Origin: Arthrobacter sp. V1I7
GTDB taxonomy: Bacteria; Actinomycetota; Actinomycetes; Actinomycetales; Micrococcaceae
Assembly (NCBI RefSeq): GCF_030817015.1
Contig: NZ_JAUSYS010000001.1
Location: 1,922,001 to 1,986,000, forward strand
DNA: 64,000 nucleotides
Direction of reading: 5' to 3'
Part shown: one piece after another, positions 18,918-28,892 of the stretch
Layout of the letters: each line of letters opens with the position of its first letter
Numbering within the stretch: position 1 is the stretch's first letter
The notes under the pieces: model-generated
Databases searched by the model: none
Told to the model about the DNA's origin: nothing
Seen by the model: the letters and a program-made list of their open reading frames with translations, nothing else
Position numbers and translations under genes: made by a program

Positions 18918-19988
18918 GTGAAGACACTCGATCCGGGCCAGGCCCCCGTAGCGGGGGCGCGGACGGGAATCTCCCGGCATGGACCGCGGCCGGCCCGGCG
19001 GGCGCCCGGCGTCCGGTGGCTTGCGGTTTCCGCAACGGCCATGCTCGCTGCGGCCGCTTTGAGTATCTGCATCGGCGGGCAGCCCTCATCCCTCCAGGAT
19101 GTGTTGCATGCGGTGTTCACCCCGACTGGATCGGTGATGGACGTGACCATCCGTGAACTGCGCTGGCCCCGCACCATCCTGGCAGTATGCGCCGGAATCT
19201 GCCTGGGGCTGGCCGGAGCCCTGGTCCAGGGCCACACCCGTAACCCGGTTGCCGATCCGGGTCTGCTCGGCATCAACCAGGGCGCGGCGCTGGCCATCGT
19301 CGCCGCGACCGCCGCCGCCGGGGAGGTGCCGGCCCTGTCCCAGGCGCTGCTGGCGTTCGCCGGCGCACTGGCAGCCAGCGTCCTGGTCTTCATGATCGGC
19401 TCAGCAGCCCGCCACGGCTCCACCCCGGTGACGCTGGTGCTGGCCGGGGCCGCCGTGACGGCGCTGTGCTCGGGGCTGGTGGCCGGGATCGTCCTGCTTA
19501 ACGACCAGGCCCTGGATACCCTGCGGTTCTGGCAGGTCGGTTCCCTGGCCGGCCGCAGCGACGTGCTCTCCGTGGTCTGGCCGTTCATCCTCGCCGGGGC
19601 AGTGCTGGCGGTGCTGAATATCAAGCCGTTGAATGCGCTGGCCCTGGGGGCTGATACCGCCGTCTCGCTCGGGGTTCCGGTGTTCCGGGCCAGATCCGCC
19701 GGAATCGCCGCGGTCACGCTTCTGGCCGGTTCTGCCGTCACCATGGCCGGGCCCATCGCCTTCGCCGGGCTCCTGGTGCCGCACATCACCCGGGCCATGA
19801 CCGGTCCCGACTACCGCTGGCTGATCCCTGTCTCGGCGGTGACCGGCGCCACAGTCCTGCTCCTGGCCGACACGGCAGGGAGGGTGATTGCCCGTCCCGG
19901 GGAACTGTCCGTCGGTGTGGTCCTGGCTGTCGTGGGTGCCCCGTTCTTCGTGTATCTGGCGCGCCGGCGCAGGCTGGCCATCCTATGA
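18918..19988 (+). CDS. FecCD-family iron-siderophore ABC permease (first subunit)
   Basis: A 356-residue membrane protein from GTG with AGAAGGA 5 bases upstream. It has the roughly ten-helix FecCD/BtuC fold, with the conserved start of helix 2 (ELRWPRTILAVCAGICLGLA), NPVADPGLLGINQGAALA and the C-terminal GPIAFAGLLVPHITRAMTGP that contacts the ATPase. It imports ferric siderophore together with the next permease. It overlaps the next gene by 4 bp and is expected to be iron repressed. Confidence 0.93.
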   Translation: MKTLDPGQAPVAGARTGISRHGPRPARRAPGVRWLAVSATAMLAAAALSICIGGQPSSLQDVLHAVFTPTGSVMDVTIRELRWPRTILAVCAGICLGLAGALVQGHTRNPVADPGLLGINQGAALAIVAATAAAGEVPALSQALLAFAGALAASVLVFMIGSAARHGSTPVTLVLAGAAVTALCSGLVAGIVLLNDQALDTLRFWQVGSLAGRSDVLSVVWPFILAGAVLAVLNIKPLNALALGADTAVSLGVPVFRARSAGIAAVTLLAGSAVTMAGPIAFAGLLVPHITRAMTGPDYRWLIPVSAVTGATVLLLADTAGRVIARPGELSVGVVLAVVGAPFFVYLARRRRLAIL

Positions 19989-21076
19989 CGGTCCTTCGCG
20001 AAAACCGGCGGACCGGCGCCGCCACGATCCGGGTGCTGCGTGCAGGTCCGGTCTCCGTCCGCCTCAACGGCCGGGGTGTCCTCGTGGCCTGTGTCCTGGG
20101 CGCCGTGCTGATCGCCGCGATGGCGCTGCACGTCGCCTTCGGTGGAACACCGATGGCGTATCCGGATGTCCTCCGGGCGTTGCTGGGCGACGCGTCGGAT
20201 CCCCGGACCCACCTGGCGGTCACGGAATTCCGGGCGCCGCGGATGATGGCCGCCGTCGTCGTCGGCGCCTCACTGGCCGCAGCCGGCGCCATCACCCAGA
20301 CCGTGGCGCGGAACCCGCTGGCCAGCCCGGACCTGCTCGGCGTGACGGCAGGCGCGTCACTGGGCGCGGTCACAGTGCTCGTGCTTGCAGGCGGCGGACA
20401 TGCCGGGCTCAGCGGCCTCGCGGCAACCGTGGGAATGCCGGCCGCGGCATTCACTGCAGGCATCATCAGCGGTGTCGCCGTCTACCTGCTGGCGTACCGC
20501 CGGGGACTGGACAGCTACCGCCTCGTCCTGGCAGGACTGGGCATCTCCGGCCTGGCCGCCAGCCTGACCACCTGGATCCTGACGCTCGGGGATGTGACCA
20601 GCGCAGCGCAGGCCCTGACCTGGATGACGGGCTCCCTCAACGGCAAGGACTGGGCCACCGTGCAACCGATGGCCGTCAGCGCCGCAGTCCTCATCACCGC
20701 AGCGCTCTTCAGCGGCCGGTGGCTGCTGTTGACCAGCCTCGGCGAGGACACCGCCGTCGGCCTCGGCGCACGCACCGGCGCGACCCGGCTGGTAGTTCTC
20801 AGCATCGCCGTGTTGCTCGCATCAGTCGCCACCGTCACCGCCGGCCCGGTCGCATTCGTGGCCCTGGCCAGTCCGCAGATTGCACGCTCGCTGACCTCCG
20901 CTGTGGTTCCTCCAGTGGGTGTTTCGGCCCTCGTTGGTGCGGTGTTCGTCCTGATTGCCGACACGGTCTCGGCCAACGCACTCAGCGTCCCGCTGCCTGT
21001 CGGTGTCGCCACGGCCGTCGTCGGTGCGCCGTTCCTGATCCACCTGATCCTGAAATACCAGCGGAGGCTGAGTTGA
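19985..21076 (+). CDS. FecCD-family iron-siderophore ABC permease (second subunit)
   Basis: A 363-residue FecCD permease whose ATG overlaps the first permease stop. Hallmarks are EFRAPRMMAAVVVGASLAAA, ARNPLASPDLLGVTAGASLG and GPVAFVALASPQIARSL. Having two different permeases in one operon matches FepD/FepG-type heterodimeric transporters. The stop is shared with the TTG start of the ATPase gene. Confidence 0.93.
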   Translation: MTVLRENRRTGAATIRVLRAGPVSVRLNGRGVLVACVLGAVLIAAMALHVAFGGTPMAYPDVLRALLGDASDPRTHLAVTEFRAPRMMAAVVVGASLAAAGAITQTVARNPLASPDLLGVTAGASLGAVTVLVLAGGGHAGLSGLAATVGMPAAAFTAGIISGVAVYLLAYRRGLDSYRLVLAGLGISGLAASLTTWILTLGDVTSAAQALTWMTGSLNGKDWATVQPMAVSAAVLITAALFSGRWLLLTSLGEDTAVGLGARTGATRLVVLSIAVLLASVATVTAGPVAFVALASPQIARSLTSAVVPPVGVSALVGAVFVLIADTVSANALSVPLPVGVATAVVGAPFLIHLILKYQRRLS

Positions 21077-21918
21077 ACACCCCCAGAGAACGGCGCGACG
21101 GTTTGAGGGCAGAAAACCTCAGCCTCGGCTACGACGGCCCGGACATCATCCGCAATTTGTCCCTGACCATCCCGGACGCCCGGGTCACCTCGATCATCGG
21201 ACCCAACGGTTGCGGCAAGTCCACCCTGCTCCGCGGACTCGGCCGCCTGCTCGCACCCCGCTCCGGCCAAGTGCTCCTGGACGGTGTACCACTGGCCAGA
21301 GAGTCCACCCGGCAGATCGCCACCAGAATCAGCGTCCTGCCCCAGACACCCACCGCCCCGTCCGGGCTGACCGTGGCCGATCTCGTCTCCCGCGGCAGGC
21401 ACCCTCGGCAGAAGTGGTACCAGCAGTATTCCCCCGCAGACCAGTCCGTCGTGGAGGACGCCCTCCAAGCCACCGACATCGCCGGACTCGCAGACACCCC
21501 GCTCGAGGACCTCTCCGGAGGCCAGCGGCAACGGGCCTGGATCTCCATGACCCTCGCCCAGGAAACCGGCATCCTCCTCCTGGACGAACCCACCACGTAT
21601 CTGGACCTCGCCCACCAGGTCGACGTCCTGGAACTCGTGCGCCTCCTCAACCGCCGGCACCGACGCACGATAGTGATGGTGCTCCATGACATCTCCCTCG
21701 CGGCCCGCTACTCCGACCACATCGTTGCCATGAAAGACGGCCGCATCCTGGCCCAGGGAACCCCGGCCGACGTGGTCACCCCCGGGTTGCTGAGGGACGT
21801 TTTCGGTCTGGACGCACATGTCGTCTCCGAACCGACCGAGGGCCGGCCCCACGTCATCCCCCTCGGAACGTCAGGGACGATGAAGCCGCTGTTGGAAACA
21901 GGAACGGCAGGGCGTTGA
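21073..21918 (+). CDS. Iron-siderophore ABC transporter ATP-binding protein
   Basis: The TTG at 21073 overlaps the permease stop (TTGA) and gives 281 residues. Walker A is GPNGCGKST, the Q-loop region [16 protein letters not shown], the signature [10 protein letters not shown] and Walker [14 protein letters not shown], followed by the H-loop [13 protein letters not shown]. The spacing and the YLDLAHQ motif are typical of FepC-type ATPases. It powers the two permeases upstream. It is the last gene of the iron module; recO follows after 89 bp. Confidence 0.94.
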   Translation: MNTPRERRDGLRAENLSLGYDGPDIIRNLSLTIPDARVTSIIGPNGCGKSTLLRGLGRLLAPRSGQVLLDGVPLARESTRQIATRISVLPQTPTAPSGLTVADLVSRGRHPRQKWYQQYSPADQSVVEDALQATDIAGLADTPLEDLSGGQRQRAWISMTLAQETGILLLDEPTTYLDLAHQVDVLELVRLLNRRHRRTIVMVLHDISLAARYSDHIVAMKDGRILAQGTPADVVTPGLLRDVFGLDAHVVSEPTEGRPHVIPLGTSGTMKPLLETGTAGR

Positions 21919-22007
21919 TCGGCAGACCGGCCCGTCCGGTGGCGCAGTGCGTCCGTCCGTTTTTACCGAGAGTCATTGTTTACCGAAAGACAGTGCGAAG
22001 ATTAACC

Positions 22008-22763
22008 GTGGCCCAACCGTCTTCCTTTGCAGCCCGCGCCTACCGCGATGACGCCGTCGTGCTGCGTACCCACAAGCTGGGCGAGGCGGACCGCATCATC
22101 ACCCTGCTGACCAAGCACCACGGCCAGGTCCGGGCCGTGGCCAAGGGGGTCCGCCGCACCAGCAGCCGCTTCGGAGCGAGGCTCGAGCCCTTCATGGTGG
22201 CGGACTTGCAGCTGGTGTCGGGGCGCACCCTCGACGTCGTCACCCAGGCCGTCGCCAAAGGTGCCTACGGAAGCAACATTGCCGCGGACTACGGGCGCTA
22301 CACGGTGGCCGCCGCGATGACAGAGACCGCGGAAAAGCTGACCGACGTGGACGGCGAGGCCGGGACCGCCCAGTACAACCTGCTGGTCGGTGCACTGGCC
22401 TCCTTGAGCCGCGGCGACCACACTCCCGAACTGATCCTCGATTCGTACCTGCTCCGCGCCCTGTCCACCGGCGGCTGGGCGCCCAGCTTTACCGTGTGCG
22501 CGCGGTGCGGCGCGCCGGGACCGCACGGCGCGTTCTCCGCGCCGCTCGGCGGCATGGCCTGCGCCCGGTGCCGGCCGCCGGGTTCCCCGGCGCCCGCCGC
22601 GGAGACCGTCGTGCTGCTCGGCGCCCTGCTGACCGGGGACTGGACGACGGCGGACGCCTCGGTGTCCGTGCACCGGCGGGAGGCTGCCGGCCTGGTGGCG
22701 AGCTACCTGCAATGGCATCTGGAACGCGTCCTGAAATCCCTCAAACATGTGGAGCGAACTTAA
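22008..22763 (+). CDS. recO: DNA repair protein RecO
   Basis: Translation from GTG at 22008 gives 251 residues starting [20 protein letters not shown], matching the usual RecO N-terminal OB fold; an in-frame GTG 15 bp earlier is possible. [20 protein letters not shown] and [15 protein letters not shown] are RecO landmarks. The C-terminal zinc element has two CxxC pairs (CARCGAP, CARCRPP). RecO anneals single strands and loads RecA with RecR. It is followed 2 bp later by uppS. Confidence 0.95.
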   Translation: MAQPSSFAARAYRDDAVVLRTHKLGEADRIITLLTKHHGQVRAVAKGVRRTSSRFGARLEPFMVADLQLVSGRTLDVVTQAVAKGAYGSNIAADYGRYTVAAAMTETAEKLTDVDGEAGTAQYNLLVGALASLSRGDHTPELILDSYLLRALSTGGWAPSFTVCARCGAPGPHGAFSAPLGGMACARCRPPGSPAPAAETVVLLGALLTGDWTTADASVSVHRREAAGLVASYLQWHLERVLKSLKHVERT

Positions 22764-22765
22764 CA

Positions 22766-23629
22766 GTGGTGTTGGGCAAGAATGCGGGAAAGAACCCGGC
22801 GAAGAAGAATGCACCGGTCCGGCAGCGGAGCGCCCCGGTGGTGAAACCGTACCCGCACCCCTCGGGCGCTGTACCTCCCGCCATTCCGGCGGAATTCATT
22901 CCGCGGCACGTCGCGATCGTGATGGACGGCAACGGCCGCTGGGCGAACCAGCGGGGACTCCCGCGGATTGAAGGCCACAAGGCGGGGGAGCCCGCCCTGC
23001 TGGACGTGATGGCCGGAGCGATCGAGCTGGGGATCGAACACGTCAGCGTGTACGCCTTCTCCACCGAAAACTGGCGCCGTTCACCGGAGGAAGTCCGCTT
23101 CCTGATGGGATTTAACAAGGACGTACTACGCCGGCAGCGGAACCAGCTGGACGAATGGGGTGTGCGGATCCGCTGGTCCGGCCGACGCCCCAGGCTCTGG
23201 GGCTCGGTCATCCGGGAACTGGAAGAGGCCGAGGACTACACCCGCGGCAACAGCACCTGCACGTTGAACATGTGTGTTAACTACGGCGGTCGCGCCGAGA
23301 TTGCCGACGCCGTGTCCGCCATCGCCGCGGAGGTGGCCGCCGGACGCCTCCGTCCCGGAGCCATCACCGAGAAGACCATCCAGAAGTACCTCGATGAACC
23401 CGACCTGCCGGACGTGGACCTCTTCCTCCGCAGCTCCGGTGAGCAGCGGCTGTCCAACTTCATGCTCTGGCAGTCGGCGTACGCGGAGTTCGTCTTCCTG
23501 GACACACTCTGGCCCGATGTGGACCGGCGCACCCTGTGGGACGCGGTCGAAATCTACGCCCAGCGTGACCGCCGCTACGGCGGGGCCGTCGACGCCGCTG
23601 TTCCAGCCTCGGGTGGTCCGGGCGCCTAG
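22766..23629 (+). CDS. uppS: Isoprenyl transferase (undecaprenyl/decaprenyl diphosphate synthase type)
   Basis: From GTG at 22766 (a second GTG is at 22769) this is 287 residues. The cis-prenyltransferase motifs are present: [20 protein letters not shown] with the catalytic Asp, [15 protein letters not shown], and [21 protein letters not shown] basic, disordered N-terminal extension of about 35 residues is typical of actinobacterial members. The product is the long Z-polyprenyl carrier used for peptidoglycan and wall glycopolymers. The gene is tightly linked to recO. Confidence 0.95.
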   Translation: MVLGKNAGKNPAKKNAPVRQRSAPVVKPYPHPSGAVPPAIPAEFIPRHVAIVMDGNGRWANQRGLPRIEGHKAGEPALLDVMAGAIELGIEHVSVYAFSTENWRRSPEEVRFLMGFNKDVLRRQRNQLDEWGVRIRWSGRRPRLWGSVIRELEEAEDYTRGNSTCTLNMCVNYGGRAEIADAVSAIAAEVAAGRLRPGAITEKTIQKYLDEPDLPDVDLFLRSSGEQRLSNFMLWQSAYAEFVFLDTLWPDVDRRTLWDAVEIYAQRDRRYGGAVDAAVPASGGPGA

Positions 23630-23659
23630 GACGTCAGGACGGCCCGGCCTCCACCATGG

Positions 23660-24742
23660 TCACTCCGGACCGCCGTCGTCCAGGGCATAGGCCCGGACCC
23701 AACGGGCCAGCCGGGCATAGGCGTCCTCGCGGACCCGTGGGGCGGACAGGAACACATCGTGCAGCGCCCCGTCGATGCGCTCCAGCGTCACGGTACGGCC
23801 CAGGCCCAGCGACCGGAGGGCGATCGTGTTCACATCCAGCACGGCATCGGTGCTCCGCATGGATTCCTTCCACACCATCCCGTTGGCGCTGGCCCCCGAG
23901 ATCAGGACGAGGATGGGGATATCGAGGTTCAGGCCCCGCGCCACCCGGGCCTGGCCGGCGAGTACTGCGCTGAGCCAGCCCGCGCGGACGGGAAAGGCGT
24001 GCGGGGGCCGGAACTCGTCGTTGAGGGTCCATTCACCCTCGGCCGAGCTGCTGATGCTGCGCCAGTAGAACCCGCGTTCGGGGAGCCGGAGCACCGACTC
24101 CGGCCGCAGCCACGCCAGAGGGCCAAGGATGGTGCGGGCCGCCCGCCGGACGGCAGGGCTGCCGTACATTTCCAGCCAGGGGCTGTTGAGGATCAGCTGC
24201 GACGCGCCCCCGGGGTGCCGGCTGGCCCAGAGCGCGGCAACCAGGCCCCCGGTGGAGTGCCCCATCAGCGTCACGGCCGGCAGCGGTGAACCCTCCTGGC
24301 GGAGCGAGCCAATGATGTCTATCGCCCCGGTGATCTCGGCGTCGTAGTCTGCCAGATCGGCGACATAGCCGCCATGGGTATCCGGGCGCAGGCTCCGCCC
24401 GTGGTTGTGCAGGTCCAGCGCGAAGAAGCGGAAGCCGCTGCGGGTCCAGAATTCCGCGAGTTCCGTATTGAAGAAATAGTCGCTCCAGCCGTGCAGGAAC
24501 AACACCGCCCGGACCGGGCGAGGCCCCGGGTGGAGGATCCCGTCCGCCTCGGGGGCGGCCCGCGGACGAAGCGCCGGGCCGGAGTCTCCGGCCCCGCGGG
24601 GGACGTGCCGCACCAGGGTGGCGGTGCGGGCGACACCTTCCGGACCCACCGCCCGGAAGGCGCAGGCTTCGAAATCGTCTCCGAGGATGTCGGCGTGCCA
24701 TTCCGCCGTTCCCCGGGCCGGGACGGCGCCTTCGCTGGTCAT
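23660..24742 (-). CDS. Alpha/beta hydrolase (lysophospholipase-like)
   Basis: A 360-residue alpha/beta hydrolase from ATG. It has an HG oxyanion motif (RAVLFLHGWSDYFF), the segment FFALDLHNHGRS, the nucleophile elbow GHSTGG and a late His in GALHDVFLSAPRVREDAY. This pattern fits the serine aminopeptidase S33 / lysophospholipase group; the substrate cannot be read from sequence. It is convergent with uppS, 30 bp away. Confidence 0.87.
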   Translation of the reverse strand: MTSEGAVPARGTAEWHADILGDDFEACAFRAVGPEGVARTATLVRHVPRGAGDSGPALRPRAAPEADGILHPGPRPVRAVLFLHGWSDYFFNTELAEFWTRSGFRFFALDLHNHGRSLRPDTHGGYVADLADYDAEITGAIDIIGSLRQEGSPLPAVTLMGHSTGGLVAALWASRHPGGASQLILNSPWLEMYGSPAVRRAARTILGPLAWLRPESVLRLPERGFYWRSISSSAEGEWTLNDEFRPPHAFPVRAGWLSAVLAGQARVARGLNLDIPILVLISGASANGMVWKESMRSTDAVLDVNTIALRSLGLGRTVTLERIDGALHDVFLSAPRVREDAYARLARWVRAYALDDGGPE

Positions 24743-24869
24743 GGCATCATGCTAACGCGCGGAACTGCTGCCGCCGGGCCGCCCGGCTCTGGTCACACCG
24801 GCCAGTGACTACCGGGAAGGGCGGCGGGCCCGGTTTGGTCTGGGCCGAAAGAACGGCAAAACTAGAGCC

Positions 24870-25943
24870 ATGCGCGTATATCCGACTTTCTTCCGGCTGG
24901 CCTTCTCATGGATGGACGCCGAACGCGCCCACAAAATCGGGTTTCGGGCCATTCGCCTCGTCCACAGCTGCGGCGCCGGACGGGTGCTGCAGCAGTTCAC
25001 CGCTCCGGCGGCCTCCCTCCAGACGCACGCGTTCGGCCTGACCTTCCCGTCCCCGTTCGGGCTGGCAGCCGGCTTCGACAAGGAGGGCCACGGCATCGAG
25101 GCGCTCACCGGGCTCGGCTTCGGCCATGTGGAGGTCGGGACCATCACGGGCCAGGCGCAGCCGGGCAACCCTGCTCCGAGGCTCTTCCGCCTCGTCGAGG
25201 ACAGGGCCGTGATCAACCGGATGGGATTCAACAACGACGGCGCCGCCGCCGTCGCACCCCGGCTGAAGTCGGCCCGGGCCGCCCTGCAGCGAAGGCATCC
25301 GGGGGTCCGCCCGGTGGTCGGCGTCAATATCGGCAAGAGCAAGGCCGTGGAACTGGACGACGCGGTGGAAGACTACCTCGTCAGTGCGCGCAGCCTGGCC
25401 CCTGCCGCAGATTACCTCGTGGTCAACGTCAGTTCGCCGAACACTCCGGGCCTCCGCCTGCTGCAGGATGTGCAGACGCTGCGTCCCTTGTTGACCGCCG
25501 TGGGGGAGGAGGCGGACAAAGCGGCAGGCCGCCGCGTGCCGCTGCTCGTGAAGATCGCGCCGGACCTCAGCAATGAAGATATCGACGACGTCGCGCGCCT
25601 GGCGCTGGACCTGAAACTGGACGGCATCATCGCCACCAACACGACCATCGGTCGGAGCGGGCTGGCTTCGAGCCCGGAAAAGGTTGAGGCGTGCGGTGCC
25701 GGTGGACTATCCGGGGCGCCGCTCAAGCAGCGTTCACTCGAAGTGCTGGCGCGGCTCAAGGCCGCAACCGGCGGTGCGCTGACCCTGGTCTCCGTCGGCG
25801 GTGTCGAAACGGCGCAGGACGTCCAGCAACGGCTCGACGCCGGGGCCACTCTCGTGCAGGGCTACACGGCCTTCCTGTATGAAGGTCCTTTCTGGGCCGC
25901 CCGCATCAACCGGCTGCTCGCGAAACACCCGTCCCGGCGCTAG
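24870..25943 (+). CDS. pyrD: Quinone-dependent dihydroorotate dehydrogenase (class 2)
   Basis: A 357-residue class 2 DHODH with the N-terminal membrane-associating helices (YPTFFRLAFSWMDAERAHKI). FMN and substrate motifs are PFGLAAGFDKEGHG, NRMGFNNDGA, VGVNIGKSK, the catalytic-serine loop VNVSSPNTPGLR, and TNTTIGRSGL. It oxidises dihydroorotate to orotate with reduction of menaquinone in pyrimidine synthesis. A strong terminator follows. Confidence 0.96.
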   Translation: MRVYPTFFRLAFSWMDAERAHKIGFRAIRLVHSCGAGRVLQQFTAPAASLQTHAFGLTFPSPFGLAAGFDKEGHGIEALTGLGFGHVEVGTITGQAQPGNPAPRLFRLVEDRAVINRMGFNNDGAAAVAPRLKSARAALQRRHPGVRPVVGVNIGKSKAVELDDAVEDYLVSARSLAPAADYLVVNVSSPNTPGLRLLQDVQTLRPLLTAVGEEADKAAGRRVPLLVKIAPDLSNEDIDDVARLALDLKLDGIIATNTTIGRSGLASSPEKVEACGAGGLSGAPLKQRSLEVLARLKAATGGALTLVSVGGVETAQDVQQRLDAGATLVQGYTAFLYEGPFWAARINRLLAKHPSRR

Positions 25944-25965
25944 CCGCCAAGGCCCCGGAAACGAA

Positions 25966-26000
25966 GAAGCCCCGGCGGGAGATCTGCCGGGGCTTCTTTT
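25966..26000. terminator. Rho-independent terminator after pyrD
   Basis: GAAGCCCCGGC (25966-25976) and GCCGGGGCTTC (25986-25996) form a perfect 11-bp stem with a 9-base loop, followed by TTTT. It lies between the convergent pyrD and DUF3043 genes and may work in both directions. Confidence 0.9.
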
Positions 26001-26009
26001 GACGAAAAA

Positions 26010-26609
26010 TCAGGCTGGGAACTCGCCGCGCTTGACCTGCGGCTTGGGCAGGCGCAGGCGGCGGAACTGCAGGGAGCGCATGGAGCCGTACCAGACCGTG
26101 CCGCGTTCGACCTCACCGAACTTCCCGGTGAGGCGCTTCTTGAGCTTCCGGGAGAGGATGAAGACGTCGACGAAGACCGCCAGGAACATCACCCAGAAGC
26201 CGCCCAGGACGTAAATCATCTGTTCACTGGAAGCGGGCACCAGGAGTGAGACGATGACGAAGATCAGCGCACCGAACATGAGGTACTCGCCGAGGCTGAA
26301 CCGGGCGTCCACGTAGTCCCGGGCAAAGCGCTTCTGCGGGCCCTTGTCGCGCAACGGCAGGAACCTTTCGTCCCCGGTATCCATGGCCTGCCGCATCTTG
26401 AGCCGCTGGTCCTGGATCGCCACGCGTTCGGCCGCCTTGGAGGCCTTGCGGTCCTCCGGCACGAGGGGCCGCTTGCGTGCCGCCACCTGCGCACTGCGCT
26501 TGGGCGTGGGCGCTCCCTTGCCCATGGCGGCGTCCCGGGCTGAAGCCGCGGCCGCCTGCTGGTCAACTATTTCCTGCGCCGAGGGCGCTTCCTTTTTTCG
26601 TCCAAACAC
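26010..26609 (-). CDS. DUF3043 membrane protein
   Basis: The GTG at 26609 gives 199 residues beginning VFGRKKEAPSAQEIVDQQ, the usual DUF3043 start. A charged N-terminal half (KGAPTPKRSAQVAARKRPLV, then RDYVDARFSLGEY) precedes two membrane helices (LMFGALIFVIVSLLV and MIYVLGGFWVMFLAVFVDVF). It ends with a basic cytoplasmic tail. No Shine-Dalgarno is seen; a TATTCT hexamer close to the GTG suggests a leaderless mRNA. Function unknown; actinobacterial family. Confidence 0.85.
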   Translation of the reverse strand: MFGRKKEAPSAQEIVDQQAAAASARDAAMGKGAPTPKRSAQVAARKRPLVPEDRKASKAAERVAIQDQRLKMRQAMDTGDERFLPLRDKGPQKRFARDYVDARFSLGEYLMFGALIFVIVSLLVPASSEQMIYVLGGFWVMFLAVFVDVFILSRKLKKRLTGKFGEVERGTVWYGSMRSLQFRRLRLPKPQVKRGEFPA

Positions 26610-26703
26610 CCATATAGAATACCCCGCGGCGACAGGCCCGGACCCCGTCAGGGCGGCGATGGCACTGTTTGTGGTGATCCGCGACACGGGTAGTGTTTCC
26701 GCC

Positions 26704-28134
26704 ATGACGTCAATCCCTGCGGCGAACCCGCAAACCGCTACCGGACAGGTCGGGAACATCGACGCCGAGGCGCTCCGTCAGGCCGTCGCCGAATCGTTCG
26801 ATGCCACGATCAGCCAATTGAAGGAACTCGTTGCGATCCCGGGGATCGCGTGGCCCAGCTTCGACCCGGCCCCGCTGAACGCCAGCGCCGAGGCCGTCGC
26901 CGGACTCGTCCGGGCAAGCGGGTTCGACGACGTCCGGATCCTGCGCTGCGACAAGGCAGACGGCACCCCCGGCGGCCCCGCCGTGGTCGCCCGGCGCCCG
27001 GCCGCCGAAGGCCAGCCGACCGTCCTGCTGTACGCCCATCACGATGTGCAGCCGACCGGGGATCCGGCGCTGTGGGAAACCGAGCCGTTCACCGCCGTCG
27101 AACGCGAAGGCCGGCTGTACGGCCGCGGCGCCGCCGATGACAAGGCGGGGATCCTGGCGCATATCGCGGCCTACTCCGCCGTGGCCCGGGTGCTGGGCGA
27201 CGATCTGGGCCTGGGCGTGACGTTCTTCTTCGAAGGAGAGGAAGAAGCCGGCTCCCCGACGTTCCGGTCCTTCCTCGAAAGCCACCAGGAGCTGCTGCGC
27301 GCCGACGTGATCGTCGTGGCGGACTCGAGCAACTGGAAGGTCGGCGTCCCGGCCCTCACCACGAGCCTGCGCGGACTCGTGGACGGCACCATCGAGGTCA
27401 AGGTCCTGGACCACGCCGTGCACTCCGGCATGTTCGGCGGCCCCGTGCTGGACGCCCCGACCCTGCTGGCCCGCCTGATCGCGACGCTCCACGACGCGGA
27501 CGGCAGCGTCGCGGTCGCCGGCCTGGTCAGCCGCGACAACGTCACGGTCGACCTTACGGAAGCGGAGTACCGTGCCGACGCCTCGGTGCTCGACGGCGTG
27601 AAGCTCGCCGGCACGGGAAGCATCGCCTCGCGGATGTGGACCAAGCCCGCCTTGTCCATCATCGGCTTCGACGCCCCCGCAGTGGACGTCGCCTCGAACA
27701 CGCTGCTGCCGCGGGCGCGCGCCAAGTTCAGCCTGCGTCTCGCCCCCGGCCAGGATCCGGCGGACGCCATGGACGCGGTCCGGCAGCATGTCGAGGCCAA
27801 CGCACCCTTCGGCGCCCACATCGTGTTCACCCCGGGGGAGAGTGGCGACTCCTTCCTGACGGACACTTCCTCGAAGGCCGCGAGGATCGCCTTGTGGGCC
27901 CTCGGCGAGGCCTGGGGCGTCCCGGCGGTGGAAATGGGGATCGGCGGTTCCATTCCGTTCATCGCAGACCTGACCGAGTTGTACCCGGACGTCCAGATTC
28001 TCGTCACCGGCGTGGAGGATCCCGATTCGCGCGCCCACAGCGCCAACGAATCGCTCCATCTGGAGGACTTCCGGAATGCCATCACCGCCGAAGCCTTCCT
28101 GCTGGCGCGCCTTAATGCGGAGGGACTGGCCTGA
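26704..28134 (+). CDS. M20 family dipeptidase
   Basis: From ATG at 26704 this is a 476-residue M20 metallopeptidase. Zinc ligands and catalytic residues sit in LLYAHHDVQPTGD, YGRGAADDKAG and FFEGEEEAGS; a later ligand is probably in EMGIGGSIPFIADL / DSRAHSANESLHLEDF. The dimerisation domain is about residues 215-335. Family members cleave dipeptides or related amides; the substrate is unknown. It is divergent from the DUF3043 gene with 94 bp between starts. Confidence 0.93.
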   Translation: MTSIPAANPQTATGQVGNIDAEALRQAVAESFDATISQLKELVAIPGIAWPSFDPAPLNASAEAVAGLVRASGFDDVRILRCDKADGTPGGPAVVARRPAAEGQPTVLLYAHHDVQPTGDPALWETEPFTAVEREGRLYGRGAADDKAGILAHIAAYSAVARVLGDDLGLGVTFFFEGEEEAGSPTFRSFLESHQELLRADVIVVADSSNWKVGVPALTTSLRGLVDGTIEVKVLDHAVHSGMFGGPVLDAPTLLARLIATLHDADGSVAVAGLVSRDNVTVDLTEAEYRADASVLDGVKLAGTGSIASRMWTKPALSIIGFDAPAVDVASNTLLPRARAKFSLRLAPGQDPADAMDAVRQHVEANAPFGAHIVFTPGESGDSFLTDTSSKAARIALWALGEAWGVPAVEMGIGGSIPFIADLTELYPDVQILVTGVEDPDSRAHSANESLHLEDFRNAITAEAFLLARLNAEGLA

Positions 28135-28304
28135 TGCGCCCGCGCCGTCCGGCGTCCGGGGAACATCCGGCGGGTTCGGACGGTTACGTCGGGAGTTAGA
28201 GCTACACGGCTGATCGACGTAGCATGTAGCTATAGCCCGCACCGTTTAAGTAGGCGCGGCGCCGCGCCAGCGGAGCCGCCACCACCGTCGTAAGAAGGTA
28301 GGCC

Positions 28305-28694
28305 ATGAGCACTACAACCAATGAAAACAGCGCCGACACCACCGCTATTGCCGGCGAGGAGCTGGCCACGCACGAGGTCAAGCTGACCGACGTTGCCGCC
28401 GGCAAGGTCCGCAGCCTGCTCGAGCAGGAAGGCCGCACCGATCTGCGGCTCCGCGTTGCCGTGCAGCCGGGCGGTTGCTCCGGCCTGATCTACCAGCTCT
28501 ACTTCGACGAGCGGCTGCTCGACGGAGATGCCGTCCGTGACTACGACGGTGTTGAAGTTGTCGTCGACAAGATGAGCGTCCCCTACCTCAGCGGGGCCAG
28601 CATCGACTTCGAGGACACCATCGCCAAGCAGGGGTTCACCATCGACAATCCCAACGCCGGCGGCTCCTGCGCCTGCGGTGATTCCTTCCACTAA
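28305..28694 (+). CDS. erpA: Iron-sulfur cluster insertion protein ErpA (A-type carrier)
   Basis: A 129-residue A-type Fe-S carrier from ATG with AGAAGGTAGG upstream. The three conserved cysteines are in QPGGCSGLIYQLYFDE and the C-terminal GGSCACGDSFH. It passes Fe-S clusters to apoproteins. The N-terminus has an extra polar stretch of about 20 residues. Its position just before the cytochrome oxidase genes is common in actinobacteria. Confidence 0.95.
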   Translation: MSTTTNENSADTTAIAGEELATHEVKLTDVAAGKVRSLLEQEGRTDLRLRVAVQPGGCSGLIYQLYFDERLLDGDAVRDYDGVEVVVDKMSVPYLSGASIDFEDTIAKQGFTIDNPNAGGSCACGDSFH

Positions 28695-28718
28695 GGCCGG
28701 GCGATTTGCCCGGCCTTA
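28692..28718 (+). terminator. Hairpin terminator overlapping the erpA stop
   Basis: TAAGGCCGGGC (28692-28702), which includes the erpA stop codon, pairs perfectly with GCCCGGCCTTA (28708-28718) around GATTT. There is no T tract. It separates erpA from the respiratory genes. Confidence 0.75.
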
Positions 28719-28892
28719 GTGCCGCCCTAAAAGGAGGCGGGCCGGGCCGGTAAAAAGGGTTGCGACCCACGGTAGGACATGTGGGCGAAAACTCCCGGGG
28801 AGCGGTAAGCTCTACACCGAGTAGTAAAACTTTTCGTGTGCCCGGAGCGCCATCGGCGGCCGGGCGACAGCAACAAGTAGGAAGGGCCGTCT

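Noticed and set aside
26710..28242. 510-codon antisense frame over the M20 dipeptidase gene
   Set aside because: Same artefact; the plus strand has all M20 metal motifs.
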